Below are positions 1 through 9,119 of a DNA stretch of 64,000 nt, one piece after another. The position numbers and the translations under genes were made by a program. The notes beneath the pieces are model-generated. The model was given only the letters and a program-made list of their open reading frames with translations. It searched no databases and was not told the origin of the DNA. The stretch's first letter is position 1. Each line of letters opens with the position of its first letter. Origin of the DNA: Parabacteroides distasonis (lineage in GTDB: Bacteria > Bacteroidota > Bacteroidia > Bacteroidales > Tannerellaceae). The stretch covers positions 62,001 through 126,000 of the forward strand of contig JAFBIR010000009.1 of the NCBI GenBank assembly GCA_021531385.1, given 5' to 3'.

Positions 1-1260
1 CCGGATCAACGCTGGGGTTGGTTCCCTTCTCTCTCTGCGGGTTGGCGTATCTCACAAGAGAAATTCATGGAGGATTATCAGGATTGGTTGAGCCAGCTGA
101 AACTTCGCGCCTCCTATGGATCATTGGGTAACAATGCCACCACAAGCTACTATATGTATCAATCTCTGTTCTCTCCCGTCAATCATGTGCTGAACAACAC
201 GGCCACAAGTGGTATGGCGCAGACCGCACTTTCTAACGCAAATCTGACGTGGGAGACGACCTATATGACGAATATCGGTATTGATTTCGGTTTTTTGAAT
301 AGTCGCCTCAGTGGATCCATGGAGTGGTTCAACAAAGACACGAAAGGCATCTTGATCTCCTTGCCTGTTCCTTTGGAGCATGGTACGGCTGCTGTGCCTA
401 ACCAGAATGCGGGTGAGGTCAACAACAGGGGAGTTGATTTTGAGCTGAATTGGAATGATAGGATCGGTAAGGTTAATTATTCTGTGGGCTTGAATTTTGG
501 CTTTGTCAATAATAAGGTGACCAAGTTCCAAGGTGATGTTTCCTCGATCAATGGTGTGTATAAGATTCAGGAGGGTAAACCTATTAACCAGTTGTATGTG
601 TTGCAAGTGGATCGAATTGTGCGTGACGAGCAAGACATGGCCTATGTGCAGTCGTTGGTGGATCAGAATCCCGATTATTTTGCGACCTATCAACGTCCTG
701 AGTTGGGCGATTTCTTGTTCAAGGACTCTAACAATGATGGAAAACTCGATGCGGATGACCGTGTGGAGATTGGACATGGAAATATGCCTTGCTTCACCTA
801 TGGAGCTAACTTAGGCTTATCTTGGAATGGTTTTGATTTGAGTATGCTGTTGCAAGGAGTGGGTAATTATCAGGTGTACTACAATAACCAGGCTTTCCGT
901 TTTGTGACAGTCTTGGGTCAGTCGTTGATCAAAGATATCACGGATAATGCATGGACTCCGGAGAATCCATACAACTCGAAATATCCAATCTTGCGTAATG
1001 ATGCGAATAGCAAAAACCAGGTGGCGAGCGATGCTTTTGTGCATAATGCAGCCTATTTGCGTTGTAAAAACTTGCAGTTGGGATATACGGTGCCGAAGAG
1101 AGTCTCTCAGAAATTCTTTGTGGAGAATCTGAAGGTGTACACCAGTATTGATAATCTATTTACAATCTCCAGTTTCCCGGGATTGGATCCGGAAATTGCT
1201 GCTAATGTCGGCTATCCATCCATCCGCCAGTATTCTGTGGGTATTAATGTTTCATTCTAA
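1..1260 (+). CDS. SusC/RagA-family TonB-linked outer membrane transporter, C-terminal part
   Basis: The reading frame is open from the first base of the window, so the gene is cut at its 5' end and only the last 419 codons are present. The first visible residues (RWGWFPSLSAGWRIS) are a hallmark of the SusC/RagA barrel, and the protein ends in the aromatic strand SVGINVSF, as outer membrane barrels do. It imports a glycan or peptide ligand across the outer membrane using TonB energy. The SusD partner starts 12 bases downstream and the two would form one complex. The plug domain and substrate clues lie outside the window. Family assignment is secure; substrate unknown. Confidence 0.95.
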   Translation, partial: PDQRWGWFPSLSAGWRISQEKFMEDYQDWLSQLKLRASYGSLGNNATTSYYMYQSLFSPVNHVLNNTATSGMAQTALSNANLTWETTYMTNIGIDFGFLNSRLSGSMEWFNKDTKGILISLPVPLEHGTAAVPNQNAGEVNNRGVDFELNWNDRIGKVNYSVGLNFGFVNNKVTKFQGDVSSINGVYKIQEGKPINQLYVLQVDRIVRDEQDMAYVQSLVDQNPDYFATYQRPELGDFLFKDSNNDGKLDADDRVEIGHGNMPCFTYGANLGLSWNGFDLSMLLQGVGNYQVYYNNQAFRFVTVLGQSLIKDITDNAWTPENPYNSKYPILRNDANSKNQVASDAFVHNAAYLRCKNLQLGYTVPKRVSQKFFVENLKVYTSIDNLFTISSFPGLDPEIAANVGYPSIRQYSVGINVSF

Positions 1261-1272
1261 AATCAACGAACA

Positions 1273-3012
1273 ATGAAAAGTAAAAATATAGTATCTATTC
1301 TGTTAGGGTCAGCTCTCTTGCTTACAGCTTGTGAGAGTCTGGACTACGTGCCTTCTACGCAGATGTCGAGCGAGACTTTTTGGAAGACGGAAAATCATGC
1401 GCGTCAGGCAGCCGTTGGATTGTATGCCGCCATGCGTGAGCCCTGGTGTTTTGGCATGGAGTTTACGTTTGAAATGTGTACCGATTTGGCGGATGGAGTC
1501 AGTCCTTGGTCTGATGTCTCTCGTGGCACTGCTTTTGCATCAAATAGTGGAGGTGTGCAGAACCATTGGCAGTATCTGTATGAGTTGGTTCATCGTTGTA
1601 ATACGGTGATTCGTAATGTGGCCACCATGGAGATCAGCCAGGAAACCATTGACAGAGTCACTGGCGAGGCTAAGTTTTTACGTGCGATGGCCTATTTCCG
1701 TCTGATGACGTTATGGGGAGGCGTACCTTATTACGATGAGACTTGTGATATTAACAAAGAGTTTGCTAACGTGACCAGCCCTCGCAGCAGTGAGGAGGAG
1801 ATTCGTCAGCATGTCTTGGCTGATCTGGGAGAGGCGATTCAAAAGTTGCCGGTTGCATGGGAAAGTACGGACCTGGGTCGAGTGACGAAGGGTGCGGCCT
1901 ATGCTTTGAGAGGCAAGGTTTATTTGTATAACAAGGAGTGGACGAAAGCCATCGCCGATTTTGAGGAGGTAGTCTATAATAAAACGAATAACTACGGTTA
2001 CGCTTTACATGACAACTATGAGGATCTGTTCCGTCTTTATAATGGAAAACATAGTAACGAGATGATCTTCTCCATCCAATCCATCGATGGCAATGTAGCA
2101 GGGTACGCACTGAATATTGTCGATTATTATGGTAATAAGTCCACCATGCGTTTGATCGCAAGTAACTTAATTGTGCCTTCTACGACGTTGGCAGATCTGT
2201 ATGAGAATCCGGATGGCTCCAAGTTTGACTGGACGAAGATCTATCCTGATTTTAACAATGGTGATTCGCAATACCGTCGGAAGGTGCTGAGCGTAGCGAT
2301 CGATCAGGGTAGTACCTGCATCACGGATCTGTTGGATTGCGATACGACCAAAGTGTTGGATGCGTATCGTAAGCGCGATCCTCGGTTGAATTGGAATATC
2401 ATTACTCCTTATACGCACTATTTGGGGACGGATGCGGGATCTGTTCCGATGGACAAACAGTTTGTCTTGGCCGATCCAACGAAAGGTGGATCTCCCATGG
2501 AGGCGCAGGCTTTTATTCGTAATTCTGAGGGCTGGAATTCCTATTTCTGGCGTAAATGGATTCCGACTGGTAATCTGGATGGTTATTGGGGTGAGTACAG
2601 CCGTACACCTTATGAGTTTCCGCTGATTCGTCTGGGCGATGTGCTCTTGATGTTGGCAGAGGCCTACAATGAGAATGGCGACCTGGATAAGGCAGTGGCA
2701 GAGGTGAATAAGATTCGTGCCCGCGTAGGGATGCCTGGTATCAACAGTGGTGCGGCATGGATGAAGGTTTCCGGAAAGGATGAGATGACACAACGCATTC
2801 GGGATGAGCGAGCAAGAGAGCTGGTGGGTGAAGGACAGCGTTATTTTGACTTGCGTCGTTGGGGCATCTTGCAATCCACTGTCAAGAACGCGACTGATAT
2901 TTTTGGTGAGTTGATGTACGAGCGGAGTTATCAGCCGAGGCATGAGATATGGCCGATTCCGCTGGTCGAGATGGAGCGAAATCCGAATCTGGATCAAAAT
3001 ACGGGCTGGTAG
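1273..3012 (+). CDS. SusD/RagB-family nutrient-binding outer membrane lipoprotein
   Basis: The 579-residue protein has a lipoprotein signal with lipobox LLTAC (Cys20 lipidated). It is followed by the alpha-helical TPR-rich SusD body and the conserved C-terminal segment RDERARELVGEGQRYFDLRRWG near residue 515. SusD proteins cap the SusC barrel and hold the ligand at the cell surface. The gene lies 12 bases behind susC and is co-transcribed with it. No glycoside hydrolase or sulfatase follows, so the ligand (glycan, peptide or glycopeptide) cannot be told from context. Length is usual for the family. Confidence 0.95.
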   Translation: MKSKNIVSILLGSALLLTACESLDYVPSTQMSSETFWKTENHARQAAVGLYAAMREPWCFGMEFTFEMCTDLADGVSPWSDVSRGTAFASNSGGVQNHWQYLYELVHRCNTVIRNVATMEISQETIDRVTGEAKFLRAMAYFRLMTLWGGVPYYDETCDINKEFANVTSPRSSEEEIRQHVLADLGEAIQKLPVAWESTDLGRVTKGAAYALRGKVYLYNKEWTKAIADFEEVVYNKTNNYGYALHDNYEDLFRLYNGKHSNEMIFSIQSIDGNVAGYALNIVDYYGNKSTMRLIASNLIVPSTTLADLYENPDGSKFDWTKIYPDFNNGDSQYRRKVLSVAIDQGSTCITDLLDCDTTKVLDAYRKRDPRLNWNIITPYTHYLGTDAGSVPMDKQFVLADPTKGGSPMEAQAFIRNSEGWNSYFWRKWIPTGNLDGYWGEYSRTPYEFPLIRLGDVLLMLAEAYNENGDLDKAVAEVNKIRARVGMPGINSGAAWMKVSGKDEMTQRIRDERARELVGEGQRYFDLRRWGILQSTVKNATDIFGELMYERSYQPRHEIWPIPLVEMERNPNLDQNTGW

Positions 3013-3043
3013 TGCTTTTTAAATGGGTTAACTGAAGAAGGAT

Positions 3044-3077
3044 AAGGATGGATGCGGCGTGAGCCTTGTCCATCCTT
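3044..3077 (+). terminator. Possible hairpin after susD
   Basis: AAGGATGGA (3044-3052) pairs with TCCATCCTT (3069-3077), a 9-bp stem with a 16-base loop, 32 bases after the susD stop. The T-run after it is weak (AATCCCTTTG), so it may slow or protect the transcript rather than fully terminate it. Confidence 0.4.
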
Positions 3078-3106
3078 AATCCCTTTGATTATTAATTGTT
3101 TTTTAT

Positions 3107-4126
3107 ATGAAACGATATATTTGGATAGTGTGTGGCTTGCTGTGTTTGCTGAGCGTTGCGCAAGCACAAGAGAAAACTTCTCCTTTTTGGGGAAAGCAGG
3201 AGGTTTATTTGGTGAATCAGACGGTCAAGACATTTGAGTTGGTGAACCAGCTGTTGGCTGAGAATCCACCCTCTACGGAGGCACCTTCATTGGCTCGTCG
3301 CTCAGCTTTAATGCTGCTGGATGGGGTGTTGCATGATACTCGTCTGGATGGGAATAAGGTTTATACGGATTTCATCGACGCACGCCTGCGTGAGGTGGTG
3401 GCAGAGCTACGGCAACCGCTGACTGAGGGAATGCGCATCTATAAACTGTATAACGCATGCTATATTGTGCGAACTCCATCTGTGGTGGTGGCTTACGATC
3501 TCTATCGTGGGGCACCTATGAATGAGACACCTTCCTTGATCTCTGATGAGGTCATGCGCGAATTAGTAGGTCAATGCGACATTTTGTTCCTGACGCATAA
3601 CCACTCGGATCATGTCGATCCCGTGGTGGTGGATTGGTTCTTGGCAGAAGGAAAACCGGTAGTGGCACCTAATGAGGTTTTACCAGAGAACAAACAGGTG
3701 ACGCATGTCCGTGAGGAAAGGATCGTCGAGCGAACCTTTGCGGTGAAGAGTGGTCAGCTTAGTGTACAAATCTTACCTGGGCACCAAGATGCGCTGCAGA
3801 ACAATATTTATGTAGTGAAGAGCGCAGAGGGATTTACATTCGCTCAAACGGGTGATCAGTACCATAAGGAAGACCTGGATTGGCTACTTGATGTGCATAA
3901 AAAGATAGGTTCAATTGATGTGCTCATGATCAATTGTTGGGCGAATAGTCTGTATGAGGTGATTGATGGATTTGATCCGAAGCTGGTGTTGACCTCCCAT
4001 GAGAATGAGTTGGGGCATACGATCGATCACCGGGAGTCGTACTGGACTTCATACGATAAGTTGTCTAAGGTGAGTCGCCCAAAATGCCTGATGACGTGGG
4101 CCGAGGGCATCTCTTATAAACGATGA
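3107..4126 (+). CDS. Exported metallo-beta-lactamase-fold hydrolase (UlaG-like)
   Basis: The protein has 339 residues with a Sec signal peptide (cleavage likely after AQA, near residue 20), so it should act in the periplasm. The metal-binding motif HNHSDHVD lies near residues 164-171, and later His/Asp ligands are in PGHQDAL and TGDQYHKED. The N-terminal 90 residues before the MBL core are extra to the fold. It sits 95 bases behind susD in the same direction, so it may belong to the same uptake locus; substrate unknown. A second exported MBL protein of the same general type is at 34573-35304. Confidence 0.8.
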   Translation: MKRYIWIVCGLLCLLSVAQAQEKTSPFWGKQEVYLVNQTVKTFELVNQLLAENPPSTEAPSLARRSALMLLDGVLHDTRLDGNKVYTDFIDARLREVVAELRQPLTEGMRIYKLYNACYIVRTPSVVVAYDLYRGAPMNETPSLISDEVMRELVGQCDILFLTHNHSDHVDPVVVDWFLAEGKPVVAPNEVLPENKQVTHVREERIVERTFAVKSGQLSVQILPGHQDALQNNIYVVKSAEGFTFAQTGDQYHKEDLDWLLDVHKKIGSIDVLMINCWANSLYEVIDGFDPKLVLTSHENELGHTIDHRESYWTSYDKLSKVSRPKCLMTWAEGISYKR

Positions 4127-4140
4127 AATTCAAGCAGGCT

Positions 4141-4258
4141 TGATACTTTTGCGCTCGGTTTGCACTATCTATGCCGTAAAGCAGCGAAGATAGGCTGCAC
4201 CTCGGCAAAACATCCAACCACGTTTGATGCTTTTGCGCTCGGTTTGCACTATCTTTGC
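4141..4258 (+). repeat. Duplicated promoter-bearing intergenic repeat
   Basis: A 34-base segment at 4141-4174 recurs at 4225-4258 with two mismatches. Both copies contain TTTGCGCTCGGTTTGCAC followed by a TATC element. Only the second copy keeps a perfect -7 box; the first reads TATCTATG. Between them, AGCGAAGATAGGCTGCAC (4183-4200) is found again with one difference at 12944-12961 on the other strand, next to another -7 box. This looks like a mobile or repeatedly copied intergenic element carrying a promoter. Confidence 0.6.
4223..4257 (+). promoter_or_regulatory. Promoter of wecB
   Basis: TATCTTTG at 4250-4257 matches the Bacteroidetes -7 consensus TAnnTTTG, with TTTG candidates for the -33 element at 4223-4226 (23-base spacer) and 4232-4235 (14-base spacer). 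Transcription would begin about 30 bases before the ATG at 4288. This argues against using the in-frame TTG at 4255 as the start codon. Confidence 0.65.
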
Positions 4259-4287
4259 ACAGCAAACAGAGTTATTTTGGCGTGAAC

Positions 4288-5433
4288 ATGATACGATTAT
4301 TGACAGTGGTGGGTGCGCGTCCGCAATTTATCAAGTCTGCGGCGATTTCGCGGGCTATCCGTGAGGAGTTCTCAGATCGGGTGGAGGAGCAGATCTTGCA
4401 CACGGGTCAGCATTATGATCCGAATATGTCAGCGGTGTTTTTCGAGGAGTTGGGCATTCCGCAGCCTCAATTCCAACTCCATGTAGGCTCCGGCCGGCAT
4501 GGTGAGCAGACAGCAAAGATGATCACAGGTATTGAGGAGGTTTTAACGAGAGAGCTCTTTGATGGGGTGCTGGTCTATGGGGATACTAACTCCACCTTGG
4601 CAGGGGCCTTGGCCGCCTCGAAATTGCACTTGCCTGTTTTCCACGTGGAAGCGGGGCTTCGCTCGTTCAACATGTCCATGCCGGAAGAGATCAACCGCAT
4701 CGTGTGCGATCAGGTTTCCTCCATCTTGTTTGCCCCGACCGAGACCGCCATGCGTAATCTACGGGCAGAGGGTTTTGGCTCCCGCCCGGTGACCTTTGCG
4801 AAAGGGAGGAGACAGGAGGTCTATCTGAGTGGTGACATTATGCTTGACAACAGCCTTCACTATGCGACCGTTTCTGCTGATCGCACGGATATTATTGTCC
4901 GAAATGGTCTGCGGAAAGCGGATTATATCTTGGCGACGATCCATCGTGACAGCAACACCGATGATCCTGTGCGGCTCACGGCCATTTTTCGAGCCATCGT
5001 TGAGGTGGCAGAGAACCATCGGATACGGGTAGTGCTGCCGTTGCATCCGCGCACAGCGAAACTGATGCGACAGCAGGTAGAACCTGACGTGTTGCGCCGG
5101 TTCACCGATTCTCCCTACATCACGTTGTTGCCTCCCGCCTCTTTTTTCGAGATGATCGAGTTGGAGCGAAACGCTCGGTTGGTGCTGACCGATAGTGGTG
5201 GCGTGCAGAAGGAGGCCTTTTTCTTTGGTAAGCCATCGGTCATTCTTCGTCCTGAAACAGAGTGGACGGAGATCGTGGCCCATCAGGCTGGCCTGTTAGT
5301 GGATGCCGATTATGTACGCATCTTGTCGGCCTGCGATATCCTGCTCAATACCCATTTTGACTTTCCTCCATTGTTTGGTGATGGCCATGCTGCCCGTTTC
5401 ATCCTTGAAAGGCTGATTGCCTATCTGCGATAG
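4288..5433 (+). CDS. wecB: UDP-N-acetylglucosamine 2-epimerase (non-hydrolysing)
   Basis: This 381-residue enzyme interconverts UDP-GlcNAc and UDP-ManNAc in the cytoplasm for surface polysaccharide synthesis. Visible family motifs are GARPQFIKSAAISRA at the N-terminus, HTGQHYD near residue 43, HVEAGLRS near 119 and DSGGVQKEAFFFGKP near 302. The ATG at 4288 is chosen because the upstream in-frame TTG lies inside the -7 promoter box. The gene converges on the glycosyltransferase cluster, whose last gene ends 8 bases away, which fits a role in the same glycan pathway. Confidence 0.92.
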   Translation: MIRLLTVVGARPQFIKSAAISRAIREEFSDRVEEQILHTGQHYDPNMSAVFFEELGIPQPQFQLHVGSGRHGEQTAKMITGIEEVLTRELFDGVLVYGDTNSTLAGALAASKLHLPVFHVEAGLRSFNMSMPEEINRIVCDQVSSILFAPTETAMRNLRAEGFGSRPVTFAKGRRQEVYLSGDIMLDNSLHYATVSADRTDIIVRNGLRKADYILATIHRDSNTDDPVRLTAIFRAIVEVAENHRIRVVLPLHPRTAKLMRQQVEPDVLRRFTDSPYITLLPPASFFEMIELERNARLVLTDSGGVQKEAFFFGKPSVILRPETEWTEIVAHQAGLLVDADYVRILSACDILLNTHFDFPPLFGDGHAARFILERLIAYLR

Positions 5434-5441
5434 ACCTGCTT

Positions 5442-6563
5442 TTAAGGCAAAAACTCCTTAAGGCGTAGCCCCTGTGCCTTATTGGAAAAGGCGGGGAGGA
5501 GGCCAAGCTCTCGTTGGCGAAGGCTTGGCGCATCAATGGGTTGCTGCATCAGTTGATGGCAAGCGGCGATCATCTCCTCCGGTGTGTCAGCTATGCGACA
5601 GAGGGCATCCAGTCCACTTCCAGCCAGCATGGCACGGTTCACGAGGATGTGTCGTCCGGCAAAGAGGCTGTTCAGCAACTTGAGCTTGAGCCCAGTCGGC
5701 TGGAAGGTGATAAGCACATGGATTTGTGCCTTATGAATCAACTGATCCATAGTCGCTTGGTCGGGATTAGCCACCAACGAGATGTTGGCATAGGGGGCGA
5801 TGGCTTTTCGCAGTGCGGGTGAGGGATCCATACCGGCAATGACGCAGCGATAGGGTAGCTGTGAAAAGACGTGCTCCACCAAATAGCGTACGGCTCGTTC
5901 ATTCTCAACGACGGAGAGCTTGCCGTGATAAAGGATGTAATCCGATTGGCCGGGAAGAGCGGTGATCCGTTCATTGGCATGGAAGCAGGGCATGAACTCC
6001 ACTTTCAACTTTGGAAAGGCTTGCTTCAAGTAGTTTGAGTCAGAGAAGGATACCGCTAACACTAAATCTGCATGGCGAATGACTGGCAGATAGTGTTCAA
6101 AGCGGAACGCTTCAACCCGGAAAAAGAGCCGACGGATAGCATTAGACTCTGATTCAGCCAAGTAACGGTAATAGTCATGCTCGATGTTACACATCCGTAC
6201 GATCTTGAAACGGTGTCGCAGCTTGGGGTGGTTGAGGTAATAGCAAGAATGTAATCCCTCGAAGAGAATGGGATAATCGTTGCTCAGCAGGTTTTTAAGC
6301 AGGGCTGGATCCTTACGGCTATACACATTGTAGGGCAACAAAGAGAGGTTGCGCAGCAGCCCTGTGTGTCGTTTGTAATAGTAAACTTTCAGACATACCT
6401 CTTCCAGCTCTGGTGCATGTGGACGCTCATACTCAAAGCAATGCAGCACAATACGTACGCCGTTTAGGTGTAACGCCACTAACTTATAATAGATGTCGAT
6501 CACGCCTCCATAATTGGCGGGATAGGGAATATTCAGTGCGATGACATTGAGATATTTATCCAT
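5442..6563 (-). CDS. Glycosyltransferase (GT4/GT-B type)
   Basis: The protein has 373 residues from the ATG at 6563 (MDKYLNVIALNIPYPANYGG). An in-frame start 30 bases further upstream would overlap the previous gene more. The N-terminal PYPANYGG loop, the HGKLSVVENERAV segment and the C-terminal nucleotide-sugar-binding half (QIHVLITFQPTGLKLKLLNS) fit a GT-B glycosyltransferase. The usual GT4 Glu-x7-Glu motif is replaced by a related FQPTGLKLK loop, so the sugar is unclear. It overlaps the preceding GT gene by 8 bases and is the last gene of a four-gene minus-strand operon. Confidence 0.8.
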   Translation of the reverse strand: MDKYLNVIALNIPYPANYGGVIDIYYKLVALHLNGVRIVLHCFEYERPHAPELEEVCLKVYYYKRHTGLLRNLSLLPYNVYSRKDPALLKNLLSNDYPILFEGLHSCYYLNHPKLRHRFKIVRMCNIEHDYYRYLAESESNAIRRLFFRVEAFRFEHYLPVIRHADLVLAVSFSDSNYLKQAFPKLKVEFMPCFHANERITALPGQSDYILYHGKLSVVENERAVRYLVEHVFSQLPYRCVIAGMDPSPALRKAIAPYANISLVANPDQATMDQLIHKAQIHVLITFQPTGLKLKLLNSLFAGRHILVNRAMLAGSGLDALCRIADTPEEMIAACHQLMQQPIDAPSLRQRELGLLPAFSNKAQGLRLKEFLP

Positions 6564-7806
6564 GATGTGTACAGCTTTCGATGAGTTTTGCAAATTGGTT
6601 GGCTTGCTCCTGACGGGAGAACTGTTTCAGTTGACTTCTATCTACCTGTGCGGTGGTATATCCTTGGGCTTGCCATTCCTTGTAATGGTGGAGCAGGAAC
6701 TGGCATACCTCTTCTACCTGCGTAGCCGCCAGTCCGGAGCGAGTACGCTGAATCGTCTCTGCTAAACAGGCCTCATCACTGCGCACACAGAGAATCGGTT
6801 TCTCCACAGCTAATGATTCAAAGAACTTCGTGGTCATGATGCCTTGTAACTTATCCTGCCCAGCCTTGTTGGTGAGAAGCAGAAGGATGCTGCTTTGGTT
6901 GAGAATACGCGGGATCTCTGCAGCAGGTACGTAACCTCGATAATCCATGTAATCGCTCACATGCAGGCGCTCTACCTCCTGTTTGATCAGGGCTTGCGAT
7001 GCGGTATCGGTGTACCAGACCACCTGGAAAGTCTTGGGCTGTATGGTCTGGGCTTGATCCAGGTGTTGGATAGCCGCTAACAATAAACTGGGATCACGCA
7101 GGGCTAAACTGAGCAGGCGCCCCGTGTAGGTAATCGTAAACTGTGTCGTGGAAATGGTCTCTGGATAAAACAATTCAGGGTCATATCCATTGTAGATCAG
7201 ATAAGTATTCGGATTGTAAGTCTTTAGTGTCTGCACATGCCAAGGAGATACAGTCGTGACAGCGGTAGCCTTTTCTAATGCTTGGTTGCGGTCATGAAGC
7301 CAACGCTTGCGGAAATAGCTGTTTAGGGGACGATTCATCCAGCGAGGGAGGGGTAGGGGGTGTGCGATAAACTCATCCCCTGCATATTGCTCGATGATGT
7401 CTCTCAGGTCAGCGAAGAAAGGCAGCCCTGTCTTTTGAGCTAATCGGGCCGCAGCTGGAAGCGGGAAAGTGCGGTAGGTGCTGCATAAAATGGCTTGGCA
7501 GTCATAGTGGAGCAATACGTTAGAAGCGACCTTGCAGATCTTTCTATCCTTGTAATGAAATAGCAGATCCAGTATCATCACGACTATCCATTGCAGTTTG
7601 CGAAGCAATGGGTTGCAAGCGGAATAAAAGGAGATATAATGCACACTGTCCGCATACCCTTCGAGGAAGGCAAAGGTGTGGTCCTCAATCTGCTCGCTAA
7701 CCACATGTACCTCCCAACCACTGCGCTTCAAGTATTTACATAGGTAGCCCATACGAGGTGCGAAGGCAGGGGGAAACATGTCGCATAGTATCAGTAAACG
7801 CTTCAT
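6556..7806 (-). CDS. Glycosyltransferase family 4-like protein
   Basis: The 416-residue protein starts MKRLLILCDMFPPAFAPRMGYLCKYLKRSGWEV, the N-terminal GT4 Rossmann half. A nucleotide-sugar-binding half follows, with ITYTGRLLSL near residue 228 and the FESLAVEKPIL motif near 345. It should transfer a sugar from a nucleotide donor to a membrane-linked or surface glycan. Its start overlaps the end of the deacetylase-like gene (ATGA) and its end overlaps the next GT, so translation is probably coupled. Confidence 0.88.
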   Translation of the reverse strand: MKRLLILCDMFPPAFAPRMGYLCKYLKRSGWEVHVVSEQIEDHTFAFLEGYADSVHYISFYSACNPLLRKLQWIVVMILDLLFHYKDRKICKVASNVLLHYDCQAILCSTYRTFPLPAAARLAQKTGLPFFADLRDIIEQYAGDEFIAHPLPLPRWMNRPLNSYFRKRWLHDRNQALEKATAVTTVSPWHVQTLKTYNPNTYLIYNGYDPELFYPETISTTQFTITYTGRLLSLALRDPSLLLAAIQHLDQAQTIQPKTFQVVWYTDTASQALIKQEVERLHVSDYMDYRGYVPAAEIPRILNQSSILLLLTNKAGQDKLQGIMTTKFFESLAVEKPILCVRSDEACLAETIQRTRSGLAATQVEEVCQFLLHHYKEWQAQGYTTAQVDRSQLKQFSRQEQANQFAKLIESCTHHG

Positions 7807-9119
7807 CGTTTTCCTCCCTTGGTCAATTCCTTCAACAGATCAGTATAAAGTTGACGGTGATATTTTCCGTTGTTTTCGGTGAAACTAACATTATGCCAGA
7901 GGAGTACCAGTTCTCCACCCACATGGCTGACCTGTTCTAACAGACTGAGGCAATAGGCGTGCGCTTGTTCATAGGTCAAGCCCATGTATGCGGTCTTATC
8001 GAGGCTACAATCCATAATGATGAGCGGATGCAGCGTCAGCGGAGAGAGGCGACGAGTGATCGGGTTGATCCAGCGCACGGGATAACAGGTTCCTAAACGG
8101 AATCCAGCCACATCGGCATAGCCCATCGTGAAATCGTCAGTAATGCCCGCAGCCTCGATTTGTTCCATATCTTCCGGCTCTCTACAAGCCAAGAAATGGT
8201 GACGGTTGAAATGTACCTCCTTTTGCAAGTGGGTTTCCAAAGTTTCTTTCTCTTTCCGAATCAAGGCGGGTTCTTTCCCGGCTTGGTAACTACTATGCAA
8301 CCCGATATGTATCCCATGATCGGATGCGCTCTTCAGTAGGCGGCGTATGTCATGATCAGTGAGGGCATAGAAGGGTTTGTCGAAGGAGGTATTTCCCCCA
8401 CACCGCAGGAATAGGATCGCTTGACAGCCGACCGGACCGAGTGCCTCTTGCAGCAGGCTGTTTTGCCGGAAGAGCCAAGGAAAAGTATAATAGGGATCTT
8501 GTTCCAGTGAGCCAAACTTCCCTTTCAGCGAGGTAAATAGGCCTCGTTGAGCAAGAAGGGAACGGACGAGTCCTTTCCACGTCCGAAAGAGGGTAGGTGC
8601 ATCTACATCGTGTGTCAGATAAACCTTACGAACCTGCTTCTTGATCTCGGGTACTCGCAGGTGAGATTGCCGGATCCAGCGATGGAGCAACAGCCGGTAT
8701 TCATCCACGATTGGCCGATGGAGAAAACCAGCCCGATAGGGTAAAGACTCCCGTCCGGGGAAACGGCCATGCGCATCACGTACGTCACGACGCATCATCT
8801 CTTCATAGCGTGAGACTAAGAAATAGGTGCTGGCGATGATGTCCGCATGAACGACCCAGGTATCGCCTACCCACTCCTCTTTCGGGGAGCCGAACAGTAA
8901 GGGGATGCCCTGTACCTCTCTCAAGGGAAGCTGAGGCATAGAGGCTGGGGTACCATACACATGCTCGTCGAAAAAGCCTGAGGGTATGATGACCACATTG
9001 TATTTATCGAATCGATTGGGATCATTGGTGTAGCCAATGGACTCGACAATCTCGCTGGGGGCATCCTCGCCCACCAAAAATCGGATGAGGTAATGTAGTG
9101 TACGATTTTTCATATCCAC
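7803..9119 (-). CDS. Polysaccharide deacetylase-like protein (NodB-related fold)
   Basis: The protein has 438 residues. An N-terminal region of about 150 residues resembles the extra domain seen in Bacteroidetes deacetylase-like proteins. It is followed by a NodB-like barrel with THDVD near residue 172 (metal-binding Asp pair) and GIHIGLHSSYQAG near 275 (His and Ser ligands). Late motifs end in LLWHNVSF. There is no signal peptide, so it may act on a cytoplasmic or membrane-linked glycan intermediate. The gene overlaps both neighbours by a few bases. Confidence 0.82.
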   Translation of the reverse strand: MDMKNRTLHYLIRFLVGEDAPSEIVESIGYTNDPNRFDKYNVVIIPSGFFDEHVYGTPASMPQLPLREVQGIPLLFGSPKEEWVGDTWVVHADIIASTYFLVSRYEEMMRRDVRDAHGRFPGRESLPYRAGFLHRPIVDEYRLLLHRWIRQSHLRVPEIKKQVRKVYLTHDVDAPTLFRTWKGLVRSLLAQRGLFTSLKGKFGSLEQDPYYTFPWLFRQNSLLQEALGPVGCQAILFLRCGGNTSFDKPFYALTDHDIRRLLKSASDHGIHIGLHSSYQAGKEPALIRKEKETLETHLQKEVHFNRHHFLACREPEDMEQIEAAGITDDFTMGYADVAGFRLGTCYPVRWINPITRRLSPLTLHPLIIMDCSLDKTAYMGLTYEQAHAYCLSLLEQVSHVGGELVLLWHNVSFTENNGKYHRQLYTDLLKELTKGGKR

